Assembly (NCBI GenBank): GCA_000212915.1
Contig: CM001167.1
Span: 922,780-986,779, forward strand
Reading direction: 5' to 3'
Source: Bacteroides coprosuis DSM 18011
GTDB taxonomy: Bacteria > Bacteroidota > Bacteroidia > Bacteroidales > Bacteroidaceae
DNA length: 64,000 nucleotides
Position 1 is the first letter of the stretch, and every line of letters starts with the position of its first letter. A program made the position numbers and the translations under genes. A model generated the notes under the pieces. It saw nothing but the letters and a program-made list of their open reading frames with translations, was not told where the DNA came from and did no database searches. Shown here in pieces: positions 1 to 11,595 of this stretch.

Positions 1-224
1 TATTTATATCTCTATTTTTATCGGTAGCTGATTTTGCTTATTTTTATGCTTTGAGTTTTGAAGACTCTATGATCTCTATAGTATCTATGGTTCGAAGGGG
101 TAGTGTGATAGTGTCCTTCTTATTTGGTGCTTTAGTTTTTAAAGAGAGAAACTTGAAAAGTAAAGCTATTGATTTAGCTTTTGTTTTAATAGGTATGATA
201 TTCCTATATTGGGGAACAAAATAA
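1..224 (+). CDS. EamA-family (DMT) membrane transporter, C-terminal part
   Basis: The window opens inside this gene; the first complete codon starts at base 3 and the TAA is at 222-224. The 73 visible residues contain two hydrophobic stretches joined by a short basic loop, including LSFEDSMISIVSMVRRGSV and a last helix ending IGMIFLYWGTK. This is the usual ending of EamA/drug-metabolite-family permeases, whose last two helices look like this. The substrate cannot be inferred. Its stop overlaps the start of the next gene (TAATG), so the two are probably co-transcribed. Only the C-terminus is seen, so the family call is moderately firm. Confidence 0.6.
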   Translation, partial: FISLFLSVADFAYFYALSFEDSMISIVSMVRRGSVIVSFLFGALVFKERNLKSKAIDLAFVLIGMIFLYWGTK

Positions 225-856
225 TGAATATGAAAAAAATAAGTTTACTACTATTTATACTTTGTTGTGGACAGTGGGGTATGGCCCAAAATATAAGGTC
301 TCTTTTTTTAGATATGCCCGAAACTTTTACTCCTTTGCTTACTTCTGTAAATAAAGCAGATTTTATAGATTTTATAGATAGTAAGATGAAAGCAAAGATT
401 ATGAATAAGTTTAATAAGACTTCAGAAATGAAAATCTTATCTGACTCTTATATCCTTATTCAAATGAGTGAAAACACAACTTGGCAGATGAAAGTTTTAC
501 CTACTTCAAATTCCTTTGTTATTGCTATTATTAAGACAGTTAAAGGTCCTGCTGCCGATAGTTCCATCTCTTTTTATTCTAGTGATTGGAAAGAACTATC
601 TGTTTCAAGCTTTTATGAACAGCCTTCTATTGCTTCTTTTTTGAAGGATGAGAAAGCTTCTTTTAAACTAAATAACGATTTACAAGCATTAGATATGTCG
701 TTGATTCGCCTAGATTTCAATGCAGATAATAATGAACTAATAGCTTCATTATCAACTATCGATTATCTGAATAAAGAGACACGTGAAAAAGTTGAACCCT
801 ACTTTAATAAAGAACTTGTTTTATCATGGGAGGGTGGTAAGTATTTGATGAAGTAA
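224..856 (+). CDS. DUF3256 family exported protein
   Basis: This is a 210-residue protein with a clear N-terminal signal peptide (MNMKKISLLLFILCC, cleavage likely after GMAQ). The mature part begins with RSLFLDMPETFTPLLTSVNK followed by DFIDSKMKAKI. That arrangement matches the Bacteroidales-restricted DUF3256 family, whose members are about 200 residues long and are exported to the periplasm or envelope. No enzymatic function is known for the family. The ATG at 224 overlaps the upstream stop; an ATG at 230 is an alternative start six bases later. A spurious longer reading frame begins at 209 inside the upstream gene and is not used. Confidence 0.8.
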   Translation: MNMKKISLLLFILCCGQWGMAQNIRSLFLDMPETFTPLLTSVNKADFIDFIDSKMKAKIMNKFNKTSEMKILSDSYILIQMSENTTWQMKVLPTSNSFVIAIIKTVKGPAADSSISFYSSDWKELSVSSFYEQPSIASFLKDEKASFKLNNDLQALDMSLIRLDFNADNNELIASLSTIDYLNKETREKVEPYFNKELVLSWEGGKYLMK

Positions 857-978
857 TTCATTTCCTTTGTTTTATTGTTATCCCTAAAATCAGCAGATCT
901 GTTAATTATGGATTAACATAAATCATGTTTTTTAACTATAAAACTTCTTCAACTGTTCTCTGTTAGGCTAAAACTGAC

Positions 979-986
979 TATCTTTG
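979..986 (+). promoter_or_regulatory. Bacteroidetes -7 box for the lysO pair
   Basis: TATCTTTG fits the Bacteroidetes primary-sigma -7 consensus TAnnTTTG. It ends 18 bases before the ATG at 1005, so the 5' leader is very short. No clear TTTG -33 element is visible at the right distance. Confidence 0.6.
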
Positions 987-1004
987 CATAAAAACTGCAA
1001 GAAT

Positions 1005-1286
1005 ATGTCTAAATTTTCTGTAATTGGCTTTATGGCTTTAGGTGTCTTGATGGGATATCTATTTAGGAATACCAAAATTACTTGGATTCAAAAAGTCATT
1101 ACTTTTTTTATATGGTTACTCCTCTTTTTACTTGGTGTAGATGCAGGTAGTGATGATGATGTAATACAAAGCTTTCCTTTTATAGGGATGGATGCATTGA
1201 TTATAACTGCTGCAGCCGTATTGGGTAGTGTCATTTGTGCTAAGTTATTGTGGAACTATTTGAAAAAATCTAAAAGAGAAGAGTAA
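1005..1286 (+). CDS. LysO-like transporter, N-terminal subunit
   Basis: This is a 93-residue protein with three hydrophobic segments and the pieces GVLMGYLFRN and FLLGVDAGSDDDV. In Escherichia coli LysO (YbjE), a lysine exporter, the equivalent sequence forms the N-terminal part of a single polypeptide. Many Bacteroidales encode the two halves as separate neighbouring genes. The start is the ATG at 1005; an in-frame TTG at 984 falls inside the -7 promoter box and is rejected. The stop overlaps the ATG of the second half (TAATG at 1284-1288), which implies translational coupling and a 1:1 complex. Lysine as substrate is inferred from the family only. Confidence 0.75.
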   Translation: MSKFSVIGFMALGVLMGYLFRNTKITWIQKVITFFIWLLLFLLGVDAGSDDDVIQSFPFIGMDALIITAAAVLGSVICAKLLWNYLKKSKREE

Positions 1287-1888
1287 TGCTAGGAAGTTTA
1301 ATTATTGTAGGATTCTTTGTCCTAGGAGTTATATTGGCTTATTTTGGCTTCATTCCAGAGTTTTTAGCAGGTAGCCATTTTAGTTTTTATGCCTTATGTG
1401 CACTCATGTTTTGTGTAGGATTTAGTATTGGAAATGATACAAAGACATTAAGAAGTTTTAGGAATCTCAATCCTCGTTTATTGCTATTACCTATAATGAC
1501 TATCGTGGGGACACTTGTAGGTACTTTTTTAATCAGTTTTGTATTGCCACATCGTTCCCCTTCTGATTGTATGGCTGTTGGCTCGGGATTTGCTTATTAC
1601 TCGTTATCTAGTATTATTATATCAGATACCAAAGGGGCAGAACTGGGAGTAATCGCTTTGATGTCTAATATCATAAGAGAGCTTTCTGCTTTATTACTAG
1701 CACCATTATTTGTGAAATATTTCGGAAAACTAGCACCTATATCTGTAGGTGGAGCTACATCGATGGATACCACATTACCTATTATTACGAAGTATTCAGG
1801 AAATGAGTTTATTGTTACTTCAATATTCCATGGTATGGTGGTAGATTTTAGTGTGATCTTCTTAGTTACATTATTCTGTTCTTTCTAA
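1286..1888 (+). CDS. LysO-like transporter, C-terminal subunit (DUF340)
   Basis: This 200-residue membrane protein has about six hydrophobic helices. It contains the family-typical stretches GSGFAYYSLSS, LMSNIIRELSALLLAPL and GATSMDTTLPIITKYSG. These correspond to the core of the LysO/DUF340 amino-acid exporter. It is translationally coupled to the small N-terminal subunit upstream. An intrinsic terminator follows at 1912. The role is probably export of lysine or analogues across the inner membrane, but specificity is not visible in the sequence. Confidence 0.8.
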   Translation: MLGSLIIVGFFVLGVILAYFGFIPEFLAGSHFSFYALCALMFCVGFSIGNDTKTLRSFRNLNPRLLLLPIMTIVGTLVGTFLISFVLPHRSPSDCMAVGSGFAYYSLSSIIISDTKGAELGVIALMSNIIRELSALLLAPLFVKYFGKLAPISVGGATSMDTTLPIITKYSGNEFIVTSIFHGMVVDFSVIFLVTLFCSF

Positions 1889-1911
1889 CAAATAAATAAA
1901 ATATAATATTC

Positions 1912-1940
1912 AAGCGATCTTATTTTAGGTCGCTTTTTTT
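1912..1940 (+). terminator. Intrinsic terminator after the lysO pair
   Basis: The stem AAGCGATC pairs with GGTCGCTT across a short AT-rich loop and runs into a T-tract. From here to the insertion sequence at 2252 there is no gene; the stretch holds repeat array R1 (2124-2174) and the left half of a second, split hairpin. Confidence 0.75.
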
Positions 1941-2123
1941 ATGCCTTAGCTAGGAGTGTTGTTTCATATAAACAGCTTGTCAGTTTATAAGTTGAAATTC
2001 TTATAGTTGTATAAAAACGATCCATTTTATCCGCTGAAAGAATCTCTTAGCTAACTTGAGTCGAATAGAAGGTCTTTGTTTCTTTATCACGTTTTATTGT
2101 GCGAGTATTATGTTATTATTCTA

Positions 2124-2174
2124 ACACCGATAAGATAGTGCTTTGACACCGACATGTTATCATCATGTCGGTGT
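2124..2174. repeat. ACACCGACATG array R1 (type I)
   Basis: The array has a degenerate core (ACACCGATAAG) at 2124, a perfect core ACACCGACATG at 2146 (22 bp later) and the inverted core CATGTCGGTGT at 2164-2174. The last two form a 13-bp hairpin (with flanking TG/CA) around a 7-nt loop. The array closely resembles R4 at 42671, including the CTTTG just before the second core. It lies 184 bp past the lysO terminator. Its function is unknown. Confidence 0.85.
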
Positions 2175-2251
2175 CATAATAATTTATGTACTTGTAAACA
2201 TGTAGATTATAACTTTTGTAAGTGCATAAAAAAGGACTGTTTAATTGATTT

Positions 2252-4009
2252 GAGGGCACTGAAAAAGTCTCCGTTTTAGATGGGTACTAACAAAAGAATA
2301 ATCTGGTAAAAGAAAATATACTTTCTTTTGCCAGATTTTCTTTTAAAAGCTCACGGATTGTTTTTGGAACACAAAACAGTCTTTTATTTAGGCTATAATA
2401 GGTTCTATTTACGATAAAAAAGCACTACTCCTTAGTAAATCACATATTCAATTTGAGTATTCGCTTTAAATTCACAACGAAAATAGCCATCGCTCCTTGC
2501 ATTTGCATATTTTTAATGCCATAGGAAGAGGCTCTGCCATATCCGTGTACATTTTTCAGTTCACTATTCTTAGCTTCAACTTTATATCTGTGTTTTGACT
2601 TCTCTCTAAAGTAATCTGATTCCTGAAAAGTCATTTGATCTCTGTGCTCATCAGATTTAATGGTTACAGCATAAGTTTTAGACTTTGCCCCAGGCTTATA
2701 ACAACCATCTTTAAGAGCACAAGTTTTACATTTTTCAATATCAAAAAGGTATGTATAAGTTTGATTTTTACCACTGTTCTTTTTCCCTTGACGTGCTTTT
2801 CTAATAGCTAAGTGACCAGCTGGGCATACGAACATTCCTGCATCCTTATTGTAGTCAAACTTATCTTCTTGCTTCCTATGACCTTGAGTAATCCCTGGAT
2901 TCAATTTGGCAACAACTTTTATACCTTGTTCATTTGCTAATTTTAAATTTTCCTTTCCTGAATATGCGGTATCACCAATAATTGTGTTGACTTGAATTCC
3001 ATTTTGCTTGCTTATCTTTAATAATTCTGGAAGCTGGGGACCATCTCCCTTTTCTGCTGAGGTGATGGTTGCTGCCGTAATAATTCGTTCTTCTGTTATA
3101 GCTATATGAGTTTTGAATCCAAAGAATGAGGAGTCAGAACTTTTATGACCTGTCCGTGCATCAGTATCTTTAGATAACGTATAATGATCTTTTGTGTCTT
3201 CAATTGCTTCTTTTAATAGATTGAGCTTCTCCTTAACCTTGGGCAATGAGCTCAATGCAAGATCTGATCCTATTTCCTTTTCAAGCTTATCACAATAATC
3301 AAGTTCACTTGATAAATCATTGTTTTCATTCTTTGGGGGTAAACTTCCTTGCTTTACTTGATTTACGGAATAAACGACCTTACGAACTTGTTTAGCTCGT
3401 TCTTTAAGAACATCTATTGGTGAGATTGGATTGGAGCGGGAAAGTGTATGGGTAGCGTCTACAATAATGGACTTAGATTGAATAATACCTTTTTCAATAG
3501 CTATGGAAACAGTCTTGCTTATCAATAAATTGAGTAGGTCTGTATCTTTTAAACGAAGCTTCCTAAATTTAGTAAGCGAGCTGGGATTGATAACTTCATC
3601 CTCTGGAGTCATTTCTAGAAAGTATTTAAAGGACATATCATAACCAGAGCGTTCTACTACATCGACATCAGAGATATTATAGATAGTTTTGAGTAGTAAG
3701 TATTTGAACATACGGATGGGACTTTCCGCATTTCTACCATTATTATGGCAATACTTTTCGACTAGCTCATCATATACAAAAGTAAAATCGATTAGCTCAT
3801 TTATTTTACGAAGTAAATTGTCTTTAGGAATTACTAAATCGTACAAATCTGAATATGAGCTTAGCTGAAGTTTTTGTTGTTGTACTAACATATAAGTGCT
3901 TGAATATTACACTTAAAGATACAAAAAAACAGCAGATAACTGGTAATCAAACCAATGTATTTGCTGCTTTTTTAAAGAATTAATTCATAAGGACTTTTTC
4001 AGTGCCCTC
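2252..4009 (-). mobile_element. IS1182-family insertion sequence, complete
   Basis: The element is 1758 bp long, bounded by perfect 18-bp terminal inverted repeats (GAGGGCACTGAAAAAGTC at 2252-2269 and its complement at 3992-4009). An 8-bp target duplication ATTGATTT flanks it at 2244-2251 and 4010-4017. One intact transposase gene lies on the minus strand. Perfect ends, an intact transposase and a clean duplication indicate a recent, probably still active insertion. Confidence 0.93.
2440..3891 (-). CDS. IS1182-family transposase
   Basis: This 483-residue DDE transposase is intact. The N-terminal part (LVIPKDNLLRKINELIDF, then SPIRMFKYLLLKTIYNISD) is the DUF772-like domain seen at the start of IS5/IS1182 transposases. 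A catalytic Asp lies in IIVDATHT and another in IIGDTAYSG; the acidic residue of the C-terminal DDE region follows in KHRYKVEAKNSELKN. A Cys cluster (CPAGH, CKTCALKDGC) forms the zinc-binding insertion typical of this family. It is the only gene of the element and is transcribed toward the GH2 side's left neighbour. Confidence 0.93.
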   Translation of the reverse strand: MLVQQQKLQLSSYSDLYDLVIPKDNLLRKINELIDFTFVYDELVEKYCHNNGRNAESPIRMFKYLLLKTIYNISDVDVVERSGYDMSFKYFLEMTPEDEVINPSSLTKFRKLRLKDTDLLNLLISKTVSIAIEKGIIQSKSIIVDATHTLSRSNPISPIDVLKERAKQVRKVVYSVNQVKQGSLPPKNENNDLSSELDYCDKLEKEIGSDLALSSLPKVKEKLNLLKEAIEDTKDHYTLSKDTDARTGHKSSDSSFFGFKTHIAITEERIITAATITSAEKGDGPQLPELLKISKQNGIQVNTIIGDTAYSGKENLKLANEQGIKVVAKLNPGITQGHRKQEDKFDYNKDAGMFVCPAGHLAIRKARQGKKNSGKNQTYTYLFDIEKCKTCALKDGCYKPGAKSKTYAVTIKSDEHRDQMTFQESDYFREKSKHRYKVEAKNSELKNVHGYGRASSYGIKNMQMQGAMAIFVVNLKRILKLNM

Positions 4010-4053
4010 ATTGATTTTAAACAGTCCTTTTAATGTTAAATAGAATATTGAAT

Positions 4054-7398
<3,345 letters not shown>

Positions 7399-7428
7399 TT
7401 ATTTTAGTTGTCTTTATATTAATACGGT

Positions 7429-7472
7429 AAACGCAGTCTATATACTAATTAATTCATATATAAACTGCGTTT
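7429..7472 (-). terminator. Hairpin between the GH109 and GH2 genes
   Basis: AAACGCAGT (7429-7437) pairs with ACTGCGTTT (7464-7472), with further AT pairing inside. On the minus strand it lies downstream of the GH109 gene and is followed by a short T-run. It is probably a terminator or attenuator that separates the two genes' transcripts. Confidence 0.55.
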
Positions 7473-7499
7473 TATTAATATCTTTTAAGATGTTATTTA

Positions 7500-8912
7500 T
7501 TATTTTGCAAAAGCGTGAGTATAACCTTGAATTTTATTCCAACCACCTCTGGTAAAGTCGGGAACTTCAACTGGAGCCGAGTTGTTTTCAATAGAGATAG
7601 ACGTTAGTTCTCCTAGAGAGCACCATTCTGCTAAATCGTAAACATCCATATCTAGCGGTAGACCATTTCTTAAGCAATAAACTAATCTATAATCCATTAT
7701 GAAATCCATGCCACCATGTCCACCCACTTTCTTTGCTGTTTCTTCTAATTCTTTATGGATAGGGTGTTTGTATTTGTTCATTAATGCTTCTTTTACTTTT
7801 TCTGGTACAAAACCATGTGCATTTAAATCCTCATGATTAGGAGCAACATCGCTATCTACTTGCTCTGGTTCTAATACATAACCTTCAACGGGATATTTAT
7901 TAGCAAATCCTTTTGTTCCAGTTAATTGATACATACGGCTATAGGGGCGAGGTGTCATAACATTGTGCTGAATATGGATTGTTTTCTCTTGCTCAGTACG
8001 GATAAGAGTCAGTGTGTGATCTCCATTTTTAAAATCTGGAGCATCATCGTCTTGAAGTTTTTTTACATTCTTACGACCATTAACTGATTTAGTATCCATA
8101 GCTACTAGGTAGTTCATTTTATCACCACGATGAATATTTAATAATTGGCAAGCTGGGCCCATACCATGAGTAGCATACACATCACCTCTGTGTTTTCTGT
8201 TGTAATCAAGTCTCCAGTTGTTCCAATAGTAAGGCCAGAATTCTTCTAAGTTGTGAATATATGAACCTTCCACATGCAGAATTTCTCCAAATATGCCTTG
8301 TTGAGCCATATTTAAAGTAGTTAGTTCAAAGAAATCGTACACACAGTTTTCAAGTTGCATACAATGTTTTCTTGTTTTTTCTGAAGTGTTTATAAGTGCC
8401 CAAATATCTTCTAAACTCATAGCAGCAGGTACTTCAATAGCAGTGTGTTTACCATGTTCCATAGCATATAGCCCCATTGGTACGTGGTTTACCCAATCTG
8501 TAGCAATATAAACTAGATCAATATCATCTCGTTCACATAGTGCTTTCCAAGAATCTTCTTCACCAGAATATTCTGCTGCTTGTGGTAAGCCTGCCTCTAT
8601 TAGAATTTCTTGGCATTTACTGACACGTTCTGGGCGAATATCGCATAGAGCTACTACTTTTGTACCTGGAATATGTGTAAATCGCTCTACAGCACTAGGT
8701 CCTCTCATACCTAACCCAATAAACCCCACTCTTACAGTGTCTAGTTTAGGAGCCGTTAGTCCCAAAACATCTTCTTGACCTGCTGGTCTTTTAGGAACTT
8801 CCGTTTTTATAGGTGTGAACTTTTTAGTGGCTTGTTTCGTTTCTGAAGAGTTGCAAGCCGCAAAGGAAATAAAAATGGCAACAAGACAAATTGCTTTAAA
8901 ATGTTTTATCAT
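7500..8912 (-). CDS. GH109-like NAD-dependent alpha-N-acetylgalactosaminidase (lipoprotein)
   Basis: This 470-residue protein has a lipoprotein signal with lipobox Cys near residue 20 (ISFAAC). A Gfo/Idh/MocA-type Rossmann fold follows (VGFIGLGMRG, then VALCDIRPERV). The later stretches THGMGPACQLLNIHRGDKM, KKVGGHGGMDFIMDYRL and VPDFTRGGWN are those of the GH109 branch, whose characterised members remove alpha-GalNAc by an NAD-dependent mechanism. It is likely anchored in the envelope and acts on mucin- or blood-group-type glycans together with the GH2 enzyme. A plain oxidoreductase of the same superfamily is the main alternative. Confidence 0.85.
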   Translation of the reverse strand: MIKHFKAICLVAIFISFAACNSSETKQATKKFTPIKTEVPKRPAGQEDVLGLTAPKLDTVRVGFIGLGMRGPSAVERFTHIPGTKVVALCDIRPERVSKCQEILIEAGLPQAAEYSGEEDSWKALCERDDIDLVYIATDWVNHVPMGLYAMEHGKHTAIEVPAAMSLEDIWALINTSEKTRKHCMQLENCVYDFFELTTLNMAQQGIFGEILHVEGSYIHNLEEFWPYYWNNWRLDYNRKHRGDVYATHGMGPACQLLNIHRGDKMNYLVAMDTKSVNGRKNVKKLQDDDAPDFKNGDHTLTLIRTEQEKTIHIQHNVMTPRPYSRMYQLTGTKGFANKYPVEGYVLEPEQVDSDVAPNHEDLNAHGFVPEKVKEALMNKYKHPIHKELEETAKKVGGHGGMDFIMDYRLVYCLRNGLPLDMDVYDLAEWCSLGELTSISIENNSAPVEVPDFTRGGWNKIQGYTHAFAK

Positions 8913-9047
8913 AGCATTATATAATTATAATTATTAATAGACTTCAATGTAGTGTTTATTAATAAAAAAGAGAATAATGAGATAAAGTGTTTTTATAAAT
9001 CTTCTATTCCTTTAAAATGGTTAAATGAATCTTTAATATTACTTACT

Positions 9048-9055
9048 CAAAGATA
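9048..9055 (-). promoter_or_regulatory. -7 box for the GH109 gene
   Basis: The minus strand reads TATCTTTG, a match to TAnnTTTG, 136 bases upstream of the GH109 start. The 294-bp gap 8913-9206 between the divergent GH109 and hpt genes holds only this and the hpt promoter. Confidence 0.5.
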
Positions 9056-9169
9056 AAACATCTTTTTAATTGTTATCTATATTTAATAGATATATTAAAG
9101 AATGTGATACTAGGCTTACTTCTAGGAAATATTTGATGTGTATACTATTTATAACTAGAATAAAAATTG

Positions 9170-9177
9170 TATTTTTG
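9170..9177 (+). promoter_or_regulatory. -7 box for hpt-adk
   Basis: TATTTTTG fits TAnnTTTG and ends 29 bases before the hpt start codon. No -33 TTTG is obvious. Confidence 0.55.
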
Positions 9178-9206
9178 CACCAACTTAAAAAAATACAAAG
9201 CCAGTT

Positions 9207-9743
9207 ATGGATAGGATAAGAGTAAAAGATAAGGAATTTGAAGTATCTATTCCCGAAGAAAAAATAGCTAAAGAAGTTGAAAGGGTTGCTAATGAGATTA
9301 ATACAGAATTAGCAGGTAAAGATCCCTTATTTATTAGCGTTTTAAATGGTGCATTCATGTTTACATCAGATTTAATGAAGCACATCACTATACCATGTCA
9401 AATTTCATTTGTAAAGCTAGCCTCTTATCAAGGTGTTGCATCAACTGGCAAAGTAAAAGAAGTTATTGGGCTTAATGAGGATATTGCAGGTAGAACTATC
9501 GTTATCGTTGAAGATATTGTAGATACAGGTTTAACTATGCAACGTTTACTTGAAACATTAGGTACTCGTAATCCGAAAGAAATTTATATCGCATCGTTGT
9601 TGGTAAAACCAGAAAAGTTGAAAGTGGATTTAGATATTAATTTTATTGCTTTCAATATACCTAATGATTTTATTTTAGGATACGGATTAGATTATGATGG
9701 TTATGCAAGAAACTTGCGTCAAATCTATACAGTTGTAGAATAA
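9207..9743 (+). CDS. hpt: Hypoxanthine phosphoribosyltransferase
   Basis: This 178-residue enzyme transfers the phosphoribosyl group of PRPP to hypoxanthine or guanine in purine salvage in the cytosol. The PRPP-binding loop is VIVEDIVDTGLT (about residues 96-107), preceded by LNGAFMFTSDL, which forms the first PRPP/pyrophosphate loop. The C-terminal FNIPNDFILGYGLDYDGYARN is the base-binding region of this family. The length is standard. The gene stands 28 bp ahead of adk, so salvage and nucleotide interconversion are probably co-expressed, as often in Bacteroidales. Confidence 0.95.
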   Translation: MDRIRVKDKEFEVSIPEEKIAKEVERVANEINTELAGKDPLFISVLNGAFMFTSDLMKHITIPCQISFVKLASYQGVASTGKVKEVIGLNEDIAGRTIVIVEDIVDTGLTMQRLLETLGTRNPKEIYIASLLVKPEKLKVDLDINFIAFNIPNDFILGYGLDYDGYARNLRQIYTVVE

Positions 9744-9771
9744 AACTATAAAACATACATACACATTTATC

Positions 9772-10341
9772 ATGTTAAATATCGTAATTTTTGGTGCTCC
9801 AGGTTCTGGAAAAGGAACACAAAGTGAACGCATCGTAGAGAAGTATGGACTTAACCATATTTCCACTGGAGACGTATTGAGAAATGAAATAAAAAATGAT
9901 ACAGAACTAGGCAAAACTGCAAAGGGATTTATTGATCAGGGTCAGTTAATTCCTGATTCTTTAATGATTGATATCTTAGCCCAAGTTTTTGATAGCTTTA
10001 AAGATAGTAAAGGTGTTATTTTTGATGGATTTCCAAGAACAATTCCTCAAGCAGAAGCATTAAAAGATATGTTAAAGGAACGTGGTCAGAGTATTTCTAC
10101 CATGTTAGAATTAGATGTTCCAGAAAATGAATTGATGGAGCGTTTGATTAAAAGAGGAAAAGACTCTGGTCGTGCTGATGATAATGAAGAAACAATTAAA
10201 AAGCGTTTGAAGGTATATCACTCTCAAACAGCTCCATTGATTGACTGGTATGAAAAAGAAAATTTACATGCTCATATCAATGGCTTAGGTACTATGGATG
10301 AAATATTCAATAGTATCGTAAAAACAATTGATAACTTATAA
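9772..10341 (+). CDS. adk: Adenylate kinase
   Basis: This 189-residue enzyme interconverts ATP + AMP and two ADP. The P-loop is GAPGSGKGT at the N-terminus, followed by the AMP-binding ISTGDVLRNEI and FDGFPRT motifs. The LID is the short form without the zinc-binding Cys cluster, which explains the length below that of long adenylate kinases; GRADDNEETIKKRL closes it. It sits between hpt and obgE. The transcript downstream meets a long hairpin at 10357-10402. Confidence 0.95.
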   Translation: MLNIVIFGAPGSGKGTQSERIVEKYGLNHISTGDVLRNEIKNDTELGKTAKGFIDQGQLIPDSLMIDILAQVFDSFKDSKGVIFDGFPRTIPQAEALKDMLKERGQSISTMLELDVPENELMERLIKRGKDSGRADDNEETIKKRLKVYHSQTAPLIDWYEKENLHAHINGLGTMDEIFNSIVKTIDNL

Positions 10342-10356
10342 TACGAAAGTATATTT

Positions 10357-10402
10357 AGTGCGGCCATATATGTAGAGAAATAGTCTACTATATTGTCGCA
10401 CT
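10357..10402 (+). terminator. Long hairpin between adk and obgE
   Basis: AGTGCG (10357-10362) pairs with CGCACT (10397-10402), and an inner stem pairs ATATATGTAGA with TCTACTATAT around a 7-nt loop. TATTTTT follows immediately, so the hairpin can act as an adk terminator. It may also be an RNA element in its own right. Confidence 0.6.
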
Positions 10403-10410
10403 TATTTTTG
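10403..10410 (+). promoter_or_regulatory. -7 box for obgE overlapping the terminator tail
   Basis: TATTTTTG fits TAnnTTTG and doubles as the T-tract of the preceding hairpin. It lies 22 bases ahead of the obgE start and may restart transcription for the obgE-pgeF-B3/4 group. Confidence 0.45.
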
Positions 10411-10432
10411 ATAACTAATTAAAGTAATAAAT

Positions 10433-11593
10433 ATGGCTGAATCTAACTTTGTTGATTATGTAAAGATCTATTGTCGCTCTGGTAAGGGTGGTAGAGGATC
10501 CACACACATGAGGCGTGAAAAATATGTACCCAAAGGTGGTCCAGATGGTGGTGATGGAGGAAGAGGTGGCCATGTTATATTGCGTGGTAATCGAAATTAC
10601 TGGACATTATTGCACCTAAGATATGAACGTCATGTCTTTGCTGATCATGGAGAATCTGGTGGTGCAAAGAAGTGTTTTGGTAAAGATGGCGCGGATCGTG
10701 TTATTGAAGTACCTTGTGGAACGGTTGTCTTTAATGGCGAAACAGGTGAATATATCTGTGATATAACAGATCATGACCAAGAAGTTATTTTACTTCAAGG
10801 TGGTCGTGGCGGCTTAGGTAATGTGAACTTTAAAACATCTACCAATCAAGCGCCTCGCTATGCTCAGCCTGGAGAGCCTATGCAAGAAATGACAGTTATT
10901 TTAGAGTTGAAATTATTGGCAGATGTGGGTTTAGTTGGCTTTCCTAATGCAGGGAAATCTACATTACTATCTGCTGTATCTGCAGCAAAACCTAAAATTG
11001 CTAATTATCCGTTTACAACCTTAGAGCCGAACTTAGGTATTGTGTCTTATAGAGATAATAAGTCTTTTGTAATGGCAGATATTCCAGGTATTATAGAAGG
11101 TGCTAGTGAAGGAAAGGGCTTGGGACTACGATTCTTACGTCATATAGAACGTAACTCGCTATTACTATTTGTTATTCCAGCAGATACAGAAGATATAAAG
11201 AAAGAGTATGAAATTCTTTTGAATGAGCTAAAGACTTTTAATCCTGAGATGCTCGATAAACAGAGAGTTCTAGCTATAACCAAATCTGATGTTTTGGATG
11301 AAGAGCTTATGGAATTATTAGAGCCTACTTTACCTGAAAACATACCACACTTATTTATTTCTGCTGTTACAAACTATAATATTGCTCAACTAAAAGATAT
11401 TATCTGGGAAGAGTTAAATAAAGAAAGTAACAAAATCGAAATGGTTCATGCTCCATTATCAATAGAGAGTCGTGAAAGCGAAGACGATGATTATGAATTT
11501 GATTATTCGTACGAGGATATAGACGACGAAGAAATTGATGATATGGATGATGTGGACTTTGAGTATGAAGATGAAGAGGATATAGAAGAATAG
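10433..11593 (+). CDS. obgE: Obg-family ribosome-associated GTPase
   Basis: The protein has 386 residues. The glycine-rich OBG fold occupies about residues 1-160 ([25 protein letters not shown]). The G domain follows: G1 in GFPNAGKST, switch I in [13 protein letters not shown]3 in ADIPG, and NKxD-like TKSD. The tail after about residue 345 is strongly acidic (Asp/Glu runs), as in many Bacteroidetes homologues. It assists assembly of the large ribosomal subunit and links it to GTP and (p)ppGpp status. It ends two bases before pgeF. Confidence 0.96.
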   Translation: MAESNFVDYVKIYCRSGKGGRGSTHMRREKYVPKGGPDGGDGGRGGHVILRGNRNYWTLLHLRYERHVFADHGESGGAKKCFGKDGADRVIEVPCGTVVFNGETGEYICDITDHDQEVILLQGGRGGLGNVNFKTSTNQAPRYAQPGEPMQEMTVILELKLLADVGLVGFPNAGKSTLLSAVSAAKPKIANYPFTTLEPNLGIVSYRDNKSFVMADIPGIIEGASEGKGLGLRFLRHIERNSLLLFVIPADTEDIKKEYEILLNELKTFNPEMLDKQRVLAITKSDVLDEELMELLEPTLPENIPHLFISAVTNYNIAQLKDIIWEELNKESNKIEMVHAPLSIESRESEDDDYEFDYSYEDIDDEEIDDMDDVDFEYEDEEDIEE

Positions 11594-11595
11594 AA

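Larger units (their letters stand above)
2230..4031. terminator. Bidirectional terminator hairpin split by an IS
   Basis: The left arm AAAAGGACTGTTTA at 2230-2243 is fully complementary to TAAACAGTCCTTTT at 4018-4031. With the IS and one copy of the 8-bp duplication removed, these form a 14-bp stem around the 8-nt loop ATTGATTT, with A-runs before and T-runs after. That is a classic bidirectional terminator between the convergent lysO and GH2 genes. The IS now separates the arms by about 1.8 kb, so the hairpin cannot form as a compact terminator. Confidence 0.8.

Noticed and set aside
2146-2174. R1 hairpin as an intrinsic terminator
   Set aside because: No T-tract follows, and a proper terminator already lies at 1912-1940.
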